From CBDCWA01 sp046048295 (lineage in GTDB: Bacteria > Pseudomonadota > Alphaproteobacteria > Rhizobiales > Hyphomicrobiaceae): a stretch of 17,864 nt of DNA. The first letter of the stretch is position 1. Each line of letters begins with the position of its first letter. Both the position numbers and the translations under genes were made by a program. Shown here one piece after another: positions 1-6,750 of this stretch. The notes under the pieces are model-generated. The model worked only from the letters and a program-made list of their open reading frames with translations, made no database searches and was not told the DNA's origin. The stretch lies in NCBI GenBank assembly GCA_046048295.1, contig JBJOGJ010000057.1, forward strand, positions 1-17,864, given 5' to 3'.

Positions 1-179
1 CACCGGTCCATCTCACCAGTGCGGTCACCTGCATTCGTGGCCCAGTCGGCCGCGAGTGCCGGCACGGGCAACCACTCCAGCTGATGGGAGTGCAAATGCT
101 TACCAGGCTCCGCCTCCACCCGAACGCCCAGCTCGCGACAGTGCCCCGGTTGAAGCGGATGCGTGGGAGTATGGGGCAT
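1..179 (-). CDS. Possible unrecognised gene, N-terminal part, cut by window edge
   Basis: A minus-strand frame is open from an ATG at 177-179 to the window edge (59 codons). It begins MPHTPTHPL and contains GVRVEAEPGK and LEWLPVPALAADW. About 71% of its third positions are G or C (my count), higher than the competing plus frame that ends at 217 (about 52%), and its composition is protein-like. It would start 34 nt after the dioxygenase stop on the same strand, so it could be the next gene of that transcript. Against it: I see no Shine-Dalgarno sequence before the ATG, and I do not recognise the protein. A short plus-strand frame ending at 84 (about 78% GC3) is an alternative tail of a gene lying to the left. 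Confidence 0.3.
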   Translation of the reverse strand, partial: MPHTPTHPLQPGHCRELGVRVEAEPGKHLHSHQLEWLPVPALAADWATNAGDRTGEMDR

Positions 180-213
180 GCGGAGAAAGCGGGGATAACT
201 TGCTGCGGTATGG

Positions 214-1098
214 TTAGCGGGCCGTCACGGAAGGCGGTTCCCCCTCCAGCACGGGCTGGTCATCCTGGATCGTCAGCCGGCGCAACATCCGGCGCTCGTT
301 GGCAGGAAAATCCGTACGGGCGTGAATCGTGCAGCGGTTGTCCCACATCAGCAGATCGCCCGGCTTCCAGGCATGCTCGTAGATGAACTCGGGCCTGCTT
401 TGGTGCGCGAACAGGAATTGCAGCAGTTCCTCGCTTTCAGCTTCAGCGAGACCGATGATCTCCTCCGTCATCAACTCGCACACGAACAGCGAACTCCTGC
501 CTGTCGCCGGATGCTTGCGAAAGATCGGATGCGCCCAGAACGGGAAATTCTCCCGGTCGTATCGCGCCTTGCTCTTGATGGTGGTCCCGGCCTCGTAGAC
601 TTGCATCGCCTTGCGGCCGGCAAGTCGCCGCTTCACGTCCTCGGGTAGCGTCTCGGCGGCCAGGTAGCTGTTGCCGAACAAGGTATTGCCGCCCCGCGAT
701 GGTACCTCGATGGCATAGAGCACCGTGGCCTTGTAGGGGTGCTCCATGTAGGGCGTATCCGAGTGGAACATCATCTCGCCATCGGGCAGCGAACCGATCG
801 GCTTGCCCTCCTTGCGCACATTGGTCACCAGCATGACATCGGCGCCATATTCGTCGGTTTCCGGCGGAATGTAGCGCCCCTTCGAACGGGAGCGGCTTCC
901 GAGCGACCCGAACTTGCCAGCGAATGCGCGTTGCTGAGCAATGGTGAGATCCTGGCCGCGAAACAGCAGAACCTGATATTCATGCCAGGCGTCCTCGACC
1001 AGCCTGGCGGTTGCATCGTCCATCTCGTTGCGCAGGTCCAACCCGACGATTTCGGCGCCGATCGCATCCGACAGTTTTTTAACTTCCAGTCCATCCAT
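214..1098 (-). CDS. TauD/TfdA-family Fe(II)/2-oxoglutarate-dependent dioxygenase
   Basis: This 294-residue cytosolic enzyme has the usual size of the TauD/TfdA family, which couples oxidative decarboxylation of 2-oxoglutarate to hydroxylation of a substrate, often releasing sulfite or cleaving an ether. The iron ligands are visible: the HxD pair H112/D114 in FHSDTPY and the distal H259 in CTIHAR. R270 and R274 follow at the spacing where the family binds the 2-oxoglutarate carboxylate. The ATG is supported by GGAG at 1107-1110 (minus strand), 8 nt upstream. The substrate cannot be read from the sequence; there is no taurine or alkanesulfonate transporter beside it, so a taurine role is not supported. 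A minus-strand TATAAA at 1251-1256 is a possible -10, without a good -35. Confidence 0.93.
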   Translation of the reverse strand: MDGLEVKKLSDAIGAEIVGLDLRNEMDDATARLVEDAWHEYQVLLFRGQDLTIAQQRAFAGKFGSLGSRSRSKGRYIPPETDEYGADVMLVTNVRKEGKPIGSLPDGEMMFHSDTPYMEHPYKATVLYAIEVPSRGGNTLFGNSYLAAETLPEDVKRRLAGRKAMQVYEAGTTIKSKARYDRENFPFWAHPIFRKHPATGRSSLFVCELMTEEIIGLAEAESEELLQFLFAHQSRPEFIYEHAWKPGDLLMWDNRCTIHARTDFPANERRMLRRLTIQDDQPVLEGEPPSVTAR

Positions 1099-1516
1099 CA
1101 GCGCTTCTCCACCCGGTGTAGATCTTCTTGCGTTGGTGTGCCCCCGACAGCCTCACGAAAGTGTACAGTGGCGCGGAATCCATCGCTAGGCGTGAATTCT
1201 CCAACGCCGCTCAGGATGTCTGCAATGCGCGCGGTTATCTCCGGAACGATTTTATACGCTCAGGCAACGGTCTTACTGACCCCGCAGGGTAATTGTTTCT
1301 CAGCGCACAACGTTTAATTGCATCACAAGTTATTGTGTACTGAAGGCTGTGAATTTCGTGCTAGGGTCAAAAACACGGAACGTTTTCGCGGCTGTTCCAT
1401 TACACAGTGGTGTTGGGCTCAAGGTCGACATCGGAGCAGCAAAGTACCTGTCATCGTGCCGCCGCAGACGTGGTGCAGAACACGGCTGTTGCGAATTGTA
1501 CTTAAGAGTTGTGGCG
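1099..1516. other. 418-nt divergent intergenic spacer
   Basis: The spacer lies between the divergently transcribed dioxygenase and the peptidoglycan-binding protein gene. It is more AT-rich than its flanks and I find no convincing gene in it. It holds an inverted repeat (1324-1337), a minus-strand TATAAA at 1251-1256 that could serve the dioxygenase, and a TGCTAGGGT stretch at 1359-1367 that resembles a -10 region for the rightward gene. Neither has a good -35 at 16-18 nt. The frame of the rightward gene is open upstream to about 1349, but that extension would place the membrane anchor deep inside the protein. Confidence 0.5.
1324..1337. repeat. Inverted repeat CACAA-N4-TTGTG, possible operator
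   Basis: CACAA (1324-1328) and TTGTG (1333-1337) are perfect 5-nt arms around GTTA. The repeat lies in the divergent spacer, about 225 nt upstream of the dioxygenase start and 180 nt upstream of the peptidoglycan-binding protein start. Small symmetric sites like this are typical of dimeric one-component regulators. Two 5-nt arms can also arise by chance, and no regulator gene lies beside it. Confidence 0.25.
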
Positions 1517-2272
1517 ATGAATGCATTCCTGAAACTGATCGCTTGCATGGTGCTCGGCGCCGCATCGTTCCTGTGGTTCACCTCCAGGGACAGCGGATCG
1601 AAATTCGTCGACGTCAGTACGATCTCCAACCTGCCGGTCGAGAATACAGGCGATAGCGGTGCGCCCCCCACGACGGTTCGGACTTTCTCGCCCAACAGAA
1701 CCGTCCTCGGCACGAAGACGATTGAAACTGCAGTGCTTTCTCGCCAGTCCGACCTGCCGCTGGAAACTTTCGCCAGCGAGCGCATCAATAGCGTGGCAGC
1801 AGTCGGCGCAAGGGTGGAGCGGGTGCGGCAGATCCAGGTCGCACTGAAGAGATCCGGCTGCTACTGGGGTCGGATCGACGGCGATTGGGGCCTTGGCTCC
1901 CAGTCTGCGATGCGCCGCTTCCTGAGGGCGCTCAATTCTTCCCTGCCGGTGGAAGAACCCGACGAACTCGTCCTGCGGGCTGTGCAGACGAACAGTCTAC
2001 AGGGCTGTATGCCGGGGAATGCGTCGGGCCGGGAGGTCGTTGCCGGAATTGCGCCACCGGAACTCGATCCGCCAGCCACAGTGCCAGCCGGACCGGCCCA
2101 GCAACCGGGCCTGAACCCGTTACCGGGCCGCATGTCGGTCGGCGCCCCCGTCGAAGCCTACGAACCCCGTGCCAGAACCGTCAGGAAAACAACGACGCGG
2201 AAGGCCAGGAAACGGCGCGGCTCGGCCCATGACACAAGCTGGGCACGTCACGCATTCCGACAGGACGATTAG
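1517..2272 (+). CDS. Membrane-anchored peptidoglycan-binding-domain protein
   Basis: This 251-residue protein starts with a short hydrophobic segment (about residues 4-21) that should act as an uncleaved anchor or signal, placing the rest in the periplasm. Residues 101-165 resemble the PG_binding_1 fold: VRQIQVALKRSGCYWG, then DGDWGLGSQSAMRRF, with C115 and C164 able to form a disulfide. The following region is Pro/Ala-rich and the C-terminus (about 218-250) is strongly basic. I recall similar proteins with the GCY(W/R)G and DGDWG motifs and a basic tail from Hyphomicrobiales. I chose the ATG at 1517, with AAGAG at 1504-1508, because it puts the hydrophobic segment at the N-terminus. Its stop overlaps the convergent pobA stop by 4 nt. 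A role in the cell envelope is inferred; no catalytic domain is present. Confidence 0.8.
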   Translation: MNAFLKLIACMVLGAASFLWFTSRDSGSKFVDVSTISNLPVENTGDSGAPPTTVRTFSPNRTVLGTKTIETAVLSRQSDLPLETFASERINSVAAVGARVERVRQIQVALKRSGCYWGRIDGDWGLGSQSAMRRFLRALNSSLPVEEPDELVLRAVQTNSLQGCMPGNASGREVVAGIAPPELDPPATVPAGPAQQPGLNPLPGRMSVGAPVEAYEPRARTVRKTTTRKARKRRGSAHDTSWARHAFRQDD

Positions 2273-3474
2273 CGGCTCGTTTCGGCACGATCCCAATCGA
2301 GCGGCAGCCCCGCGTAATTCTCCGCCAGCATCCGTGCGCCGGTCTCGGTCGAAAGCAGATACTCGAGTTCGGCACGCCGCAGACGCTGGTCGAATGCGTC
2401 GGGATGGTCCTCCGGCCACCTGTGCAGCATCGCCGTCATCCACCACGAGAACTGCTCGGCCCGCCAAACGCGCCTGAGACACGTGCCGGAATAGCCGTCG
2501 AGCAGAGTGCGGTCGCCGGAACCAAGGAAGCTGATGATGGCCTCCGCCAGAACCGCTGCGTCGGCAATCGCCAGGTTCATGCCTTTGGCACCCGTTGGCG
2601 GAACGATGTGGGCCGCATCGCCGGCCAGGAACAGGTTGCCGTATTGCATCGGCTCGACAACGAAAGACCGCATTCCCGCGATGCTCTTCTGCACGATCTC
2701 CCCGCGCGGCGGCAGGCGCCCATCGCCGCCCTCGAGCCGCCTGTCGAGTTCATCCCAGATGCGCCCGTCGGACCAGTCGTCGATATCCTCGTCGGCCGGC
2801 ACTTGCAGGTAGAGCCGCGCGCGAGTCCTGGACCGCATCGTATAGAGCGCGAAGCCGCGCCGGTGACTGGCGTAGATGAGTTCGTCCGAGACCGGGGGCG
2901 CCTTGGCCATGATCGCCAGCCAGCCGAACGGATAGTCGCGCTCGAAGGTACGGAGACGGCCGGAAGGTATCGCCGGCCGCGAAACACCATGGAAGCCATC
3001 GCATCCGGCGATAAGCGTGCACGTCACCTCGTGGCGAACGCCATTTGCCGTATAGCCGATGCGCGGTGCGGCACCGTCCAGACCATCGAGAGCAACGTCG
3101 GCGGCCTCGAACACGATCTCGCCGCCGCCGGCAAGTCGCGCGGCAATCAGGTCGGTGACGAGTTCGTGCTGCCCGTAGATCATGATCCGGCGCCCGCCGG
3201 TCAGTCCTGCGATATCGATGCGGTGCGCGCGCCCGTCGACCCTGATCTCGATGCCGTGGTGAACGAGTCCCTCCCGCATCATCCGATCGCCGAGCCCGAG
3301 GGAATTCACGATCTCGATCGTGTTGTGCTCGAGCAGGCCGGCCCGCAGGCGCGCCTCGACGTATGCACGGCTGCGCTTCTCGACAATGACGCTGCCGATG
3401 CCCGCCTGCGCCAGCATGTGCGATAGCAGAAGGCCGGCCGGCCCGGCACCGACGATTCCGACCTCAGTGCGCAT
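2269..3474 (-). CDS. pobA: 4-hydroxybenzoate 3-monooxygenase (FAD-dependent)
   Basis: PobA hydroxylates 4-hydroxybenzoate to protocatechuate using FAD, NAD(P)H and O2, feeding the beta-ketoadipate pathway. The 401-residue protein lines up with the Pseudomonas fluorescens enzyme as I remember it, with the same numbering through the active site: FAD motif GAGPAG at 9-14, E32, R42 and R44, CDGFHG at 158-163, Y201, R214, R220, Y222, GDAAH at 285-289 and P293 in VPPTGAKG. Y387 matches the Tyr385 proton-relay residue. Ser212 is Thr here, and the cofactor-helix residues 33-34 are Lys-Arg rather than Arg-Gln, while Y38 is kept; NADPH use is therefore likely but not certain. GGAG (3481-3484, minus) lies 6 nt before the ATG. 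It follows the SDR gene by 87 nt and may be cotranscribed. No pobR is nearby. Confidence 0.96.
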   Translation of the reverse strand: MRTEVGIVGAGPAGLLLSHMLAQAGIGSVIVEKRSRAYVEARLRAGLLEHNTIEIVNSLGLGDRMMREGLVHHGIEIRVDGRAHRIDIAGLTGGRRIMIYGQHELVTDLIAARLAGGGEIVFEAADVALDGLDGAAPRIGYTANGVRHEVTCTLIAGCDGFHGVSRPAIPSGRLRTFERDYPFGWLAIMAKAPPVSDELIYASHRRGFALYTMRSRTRARLYLQVPADEDIDDWSDGRIWDELDRRLEGGDGRLPPRGEIVQKSIAGMRSFVVEPMQYGNLFLAGDAAHIVPPTGAKGMNLAIADAAVLAEAIISFLGSGDRTLLDGYSGTCLRRVWRAEQFSWWMTAMLHRWPEDHPDAFDQRLRRAELEYLLSTETGARMLAENYAGLPLDWDRAETSR

Positions 3475-3486
3475 CTGGAGCTCCAG
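3475..3486. repeat. 12-bp perfect palindrome holding the pobA ribosome binding site
   Basis: CTGGAGCTCCAG is its own reverse complement. It directly abuts the pobA start codon, and its GGAG is the only good Shine-Dalgarno sequence for pobA. As RNA it can form only a 4-bp stem with an AGCT loop, or pair between two transcripts; as DNA it could bind a dimeric regulator. The function is inferred from position only. Confidence 0.4.
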
Positions 3487-3561
3487 GCGTCAGAGTTCGA
3501 TGTCTTCCTAATATAATCAAAGCGGAAGCGCAGCGAAACTGCAGCCGGAAGCCTGAAGCCA

Positions 3562-4392
3562 TCAATTCCGCGCCACGACCCAGTCCATCAGTGCATCGGG
3601 CAGCAGGCGCTTCAGGAAACCCGCCCCGTGCGTCGGCAGCGTACTCTTGTAGCGCCGTCGCGGCCACTGGCTCTCGCATGCATGCACGACTTGGCGGGCG
3701 ACGACCTCGGGCTCGAGCTTGAAGGTCTGGTTGCCGCCGCCAAGCATCGCCTCGATCAAGGCGTCGTAGCGCGCGCGGTGCACGGAGCCCTTCACGTCGA
3801 CATTGGCACGCGCAGCAGCGAGCGCGTTGTCGACGAAACGTGTGTTGATCGGACCGGGCTCGATGAGCGCCACGCGAATGCCTGACCCGCGCAGCTCGAG
3901 ACGCATGGCATCAGTGAGCCCTTCGAGCGCGAACTTCGAGGCACAATAGGCGCCACGGAACGGCGCCCCGATGAAACCGAGCACGGATGAGCAGTTTACG
4001 ATGCGACCGGAAGCCCGGGCCCGCATGGCAGGGATGATGCGGCGCGTAAGGTCGTGCGTGCCGACCAGATTGACCTCGAGCTGCCGGCGCAGGACCGCAG
4101 GCGTGATGTCCTCGACCGCCCCGGGCTGCCCGTATGCGGCGTTGTTGAAGAGCGCCAGGTCATGGCCTTCGACCCGGGCGAGGAAGGCGTCGGCGCAGCG
4201 CCCGATCGATTGGCCATCCGCAAGCTCCAGATGCAGCGCCTCGAAACCGTCGCCGGCAAGCCGCTCGATGTCCTCGGGCTTACGCGCCGTCGCGAACACG
4301 CGCCAGCCGTGCGCCCTCATCAGCTCCGCGCTCGCTCGCCCAATTCCCGATGAGCACCCCGTGATGAGGATCGCGCGCTTCGTGTCTGCCAT
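3562..4392 (-). CDS. SDR-family NAD(P)-dependent oxidoreductase
   Basis: This 276-residue classical short-chain dehydrogenase/reductase has TGCSSGIG (11-18) for the dinucleotide, NNAA (83-86), the catalytic serine in CSS (135-136), and Y149/K153 in YCASK. R37 and K38 just after the second strand (ATARKPED) favour NADP(H). EPGPINT (178-184) is the usual post-catalytic segment. The C-terminal 50 residues are basic and Trp-containing, and probably form the substrate lid. The ATG is supported by GGGAG (4401-4405, minus), 8 nt upstream. It is the first gene of a probable two-gene unit with pobA, 87 nt downstream, and is divergent from the PLP enzyme. The substrate is unknown; linkage to pobA hints at an aromatic or alicyclic compound, but that is inference. 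Confidence 0.92.
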   Translation of the reverse strand: MADTKRAILITGCSSGIGRASAELMRAHGWRVFATARKPEDIERLAGDGFEALHLELADGQSIGRCADAFLARVEGHDLALFNNAAYGQPGAVEDITPAVLRRQLEVNLVGTHDLTRRIIPAMRARASGRIVNCSSVLGFIGAPFRGAYCASKFALEGLTDAMRLELRGSGIRVALIEPGPINTRFVDNALAAARANVDVKGSVHRARYDALIEAMLGGGNQTFKLEPEVVARQVVHACESQWPRRRYKSTLPTHGAGFLKRLLPDALMDWVVARN

Positions 4393-4410
4393 GGAATTCG
4401 CTCCCGAAGA

Positions 4411-4441
4411 TTGGCCCTCGCAGTACGAACGCTGCTAGACT
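4411..4441 (+). promoter_or_regulatory. Candidate promoter of the PLP-enzyme gene
   Basis: TTGGCC (4411-4416) and TAGACT (4436-4441) are separated by 19 nt. The match is modest and the spacing is long. Transcription would begin near 4448, leaving a leader of about 25 nt that contains AGAAGGA at 4460-4466 before a TTG start at 4474. This arrangement argues against the longer frame beginning at 4411, whose first codon would lie in the -35 box. Confidence 0.3.
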
Positions 4442-4473
4442 ATCCCGAAGCCCCGATCCAGAAGGACCACACG

Positions 4474-5625
4474 TTGCCCCCGAAGATCTCACCTGAAACG
4501 CTGGCTGCACAGGCGGCCGGCGACGTCGATGCCGAAACCGGCGGCGTCGTCCTGCCGGTCCACATCACCACCACCTACGAGCGCGATCCGGACAACGGCT
4601 ACCGGCGGGGATATTCCTACGCACGCTCTGACAACGCCACGGTGCGGCAGACGGAGAAGATCGTCGCGGGCCTCGAATGCGGCAAGGCGGCGCTGCTCTA
4701 TGGGTCGGGCATGGCGGCAGCGACGGCGTTGCTGTTGTCGCTCGAACGGCCGGCACACATCGTCGCCCCACGCGTCATGTATTGGGCACTCCGTAAATGG
4801 CTGGGGGAGGATGCCAAGGCGTTCGGACTTGAGGCCACGTTCGTCGATGTGCCGACGCCGCAGAATATCGCCGCCGCCATAGTCCCCGGCTTGACGCGCA
4901 TGGTCTGGCTGGAGACGCCAGCCAATCCGCTGTGGACGATAGCGGACATCGAGGCCACCGCACGTGTCGCGCACGACGCCGGCGCACTGATGGCCGTGGA
5001 CTCGACTGTCGCGACGCCGGTATTGACGCAGCCCCTGAAGCTCGGAGCCGACGTCGTCATGCACTCGGCGACAAAATACCTGAACGGCCATTCCGACGTC
5101 GTCGCCGGCGCCCTCGTGTTCCCGGAGGAAAACGCCCTGCACGAGCGCGCACTGCGCCAGCGCAACACCCTTGGTGCCATCCTCGGCCCGTTCGAGGCGG
5201 CAATGCTGCAGCGGGGCTTGCGCACGCTGTACGTGCGAGTCCGGCAACAATGCGCGACTGCACTGGCGATTGCTGAACACTTCGCACGGCACGAAAACGT
5301 ATCGGACGTTCTCTATCCGGGTTTGGCGAACCACCCGGGCCACGGCATCGCCGCGCGCCAGATGAAGGGGGGCTTCGGCGGCATGCTCTCGGTCCGGGTG
5401 CAGGGCGGCGAGAAGGCTGCGATCGCCACGGCAGCCGACCTGAAGCTCTGGAAGCGCGCCACCTCGCTCGGCGGCACCGAAAGCCTCATCGAGCATCGCG
5501 CCTCCGTCGAGGGACCGACGAGCCCGTGCCCACCGGACCTGTTGCGCCTTTCTGTCGGCCTGGAAGCACCCATGGACCTGATTGCCGACCTCGACCAGGC
5601 ACTGTCCGCCGCCCACGCAGCCTGA
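4474..5625 (+). CDS. Cys/Met-metabolism PLP-dependent enzyme (cystathionine gamma-synthase/lyase family)
   Basis: With a TTG start at 4474 the protein has 383 residues, usual for the Cys_Met_Meta_PP fold-type-I family. AGAAGGA at 4460-4466 lies 7 nt upstream, and the N-terminus then begins near SPETLAAQA, typical of the family; the in-frame TTG at 4411 has no comparable site. Visible landmarks are YARSDNAT (49-56, the neighbour-subunit Y-x-R phosphate contact), GSGM (77-80), Y103, ETPANPL (147-153), the PLP-ring aspartate D176, the Schiff-base lysine K201 in HSATKY, SLGGTESL (331-338) and R358. The usual YGGT after the catalytic tyrosine is replaced by YWALRKW, so this is a divergent subgroup. 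Synthase, gamma-lyase and beta-lyase activities cannot be told apart by eye. It probably acts on cysteine, homocysteine or an O-acylhomoserine in the cytosol. Confidence 0.92.
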   Translation: MPPKISPETLAAQAAGDVDAETGGVVLPVHITTTYERDPDNGYRRGYSYARSDNATVRQTEKIVAGLECGKAALLYGSGMAAATALLLSLERPAHIVAPRVMYWALRKWLGEDAKAFGLEATFVDVPTPQNIAAAIVPGLTRMVWLETPANPLWTIADIEATARVAHDAGALMAVDSTVATPVLTQPLKLGADVVMHSATKYLNGHSDVVAGALVFPEENALHERALRQRNTLGAILGPFEAAMLQRGLRTLYVRVRQQCATALAIAEHFARHENVSDVLYPGLANHPGHGIAARQMKGGFGGMLSVRVQGGEKAAIATAADLKLWKRATSLGGTESLIEHRASVEGPTSPCPPDLLRLSVGLEAPMDLIADLDQALSAAHAA

Positions 5626-5655
5626 ACCCGGCCACCCCTCTGCCGTCCCCGGCCA

Positions 5656-5684
5656 TTGCGGTTGACCGGCCGTCACCCTATCCT
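5656..5684 (+). promoter_or_regulatory. Candidate sigma-70-type promoter of the XdhC-family gene
   Basis: TTGCGG (5656-5661) and TATCCT (5679-5684) are exactly 17 nt apart. Four of six -10 bases and three of six -35 bases fit the general consensus. The start site would fall near 5691, about 29 nt before the ATG at 5720. The CCGGCC and GGCCGG blocks around the -35 element make the region symmetric. Confidence 0.4.
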
Positions 5685-5719
5685 CAGGCAGAAAGCTCAC
5701 ACCTGGATGAGAGGCTCCC

Positions 5720-6745
5720 ATGGACGACAGCAGCGCACTTTCCCGCAAGGATGATGTCGATGTGCTCGCCAACGCGACGCAATGGCTCGAGGCAGACGGC
5801 TCGGTGGTGATGGGCACCGTGGTCGACACCTGGGGCTCGGCGCCGGTGCCGACCGGCGGCCAGATCGCCGTCGCCAGGGACGGCCGTTTCGTCGGCTCCG
5901 TATCCGGCGGCTGCATCGAGGGCGAGGTCCTGACGGCGGCCGAGGATGTGTTCGAGAACGGCAAGGCGCAAACGCTGGAGTTCGGTGTCGAGGACGAGAC
6001 GGCATGGAGCGTCGGGCTGCCCTGCGGTGGACGCATCAAGGTCTTCGTCGAACGCTTCGACAAGGGGCCGGGCGGCGATCTCCTCAGGCGGGAACACGAA
6101 GCGCGGGAACGACGCAAGGGCCTCGTCGTACGCACCAACCTGGAGACCGGCGCACGCGAGGTATTCGAGCGGACCGACAGCAACCTGCCGCCCGATGTGG
6201 CACGCCGCTTCTCGACCGCCAAGAGTGCGCTGGAGGCAGGCCCCGAAGGTCAGGTCTTCACCCATGCGCTGGTACCGCCGGCCCGCATCATCGCCATCGG
6301 CGCCGGCCACATCTCGCAGGTTCTATCCGAGATCGCCAAGCTCGCCGGCTACGAGGTGATCGTCGTCGACCCGCGCACGGCGTTCGCCTCGGCAGAGAGG
6401 TTCCCAGGCATCGATCTCCGCGCCGAGTGGCCGCAGGATATCCTGCCCAAGCTGGGGCTCGACTCCTATACCGCGCTCGCGGTACTCGCCCACGTCGCCC
6501 ACATCGACGACGAGGCACTGAAAGTGGGGCTCAAGTCGGACTGCCTCTACATCGGCGCCCTGGGATCGAAGAAGAACCACACGGCGCGCGTCGGCAGGCT
6601 CAAGGAAGCTGGCCTGACGGACGAAGAGATCGCAAAGATCAAGAACCCGATCGGCATCGATATCGGTGCCCAGTCTCCGGCCGAGATCGCCCTCGCCGTG
6701 ATGGCCGAGATCGTCCGCGCGGTTAGAGGACCGAAGCTGGGGTGA
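5720..6745 (+). CDS. XdhC/CoxI-family molybdenum-enzyme maturation protein
   Basis: XdhC-family proteins bind molybdenum cofactor and help insert its sulfurated form into xanthine-dehydrogenase or CO-dehydrogenase-type enzymes. This 341-residue copy has the two usual parts. The N-terminal XdhC_CoxI domain (about 12-115) carries GSAPVPTGG (39-47), SGGCIEGE (C65) and GLPCGG (C102). The C-terminal Rossmann domain (about 185-335) carries IAIGAGH (191-197), VVDPR, and YIGALGSKKNHTAR (277-290). The two cysteines are the conserved ones implicated in cofactor handling. GAGG at 5711-5714 lies 5 nt before the ATG. No molybdenum hydroxylase genes lie in this window, so its client must be encoded elsewhere. 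It ends 5 nt from the convergent AbrB-family gene. Confidence 0.92.
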   Translation: MDDSSALSRKDDVDVLANATQWLEADGSVVMGTVVDTWGSAPVPTGGQIAVARDGRFVGSVSGGCIEGEVLTAAEDVFENGKAQTLEFGVEDETAWSVGLPCGGRIKVFVERFDKGPGGDLLRREHEARERRKGLVVRTNLETGAREVFERTDSNLPPDVARRFSTAKSALEAGPEGQVFTHALVPPARIIAIGAGHISQVLSEIAKLAGYEVIVVDPRTAFASAERFPGIDLRAEWPQDILPKLGLDSYTALAVLAHVAHIDDEALKVGLKSDCLYIGALGSKKNHTARVGRLKEAGLTDEEIAKIKNPIGIDIGAQSPAEIALAVMAEIVRAVRGPKLG

Positions 6746-6750
6746 CCCGG

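Noticed and set aside
2..217. Plus-strand frame open from the left edge to a TAG at 215-217
   Set aside because: Only about half its third positions are G or C, unlike the coding regions here, and the peptide is Pro/Arg-rich without recognisable features.
1243..1266. GGAAC as the -35 of an EcfG promoter upstream of the peptidoglycan-binding protein
   Set aside because: No CGTT-like -10 at 16-18 nt.
739..1317. 192-codon plus-strand frame antisense to the dioxygenase
   Set aside because: It overlaps the strongly supported dioxygenase and encodes nothing recognisable; a shadow of high-GC codons.
3512..3517. Perfect TATAAT on the plus strand between pobA and the SDR gene
   Set aside because: No -35 at proper spacing, and it would transcribe antisense into the SDR gene.
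4489..6222. 577-codon minus-strand frame across the PLP-enzyme and XdhC-family genes
   Set aside because: Both plus-strand genes have complete family motifs; the antisense peptide is Arg/Ser-rich and has no domain.
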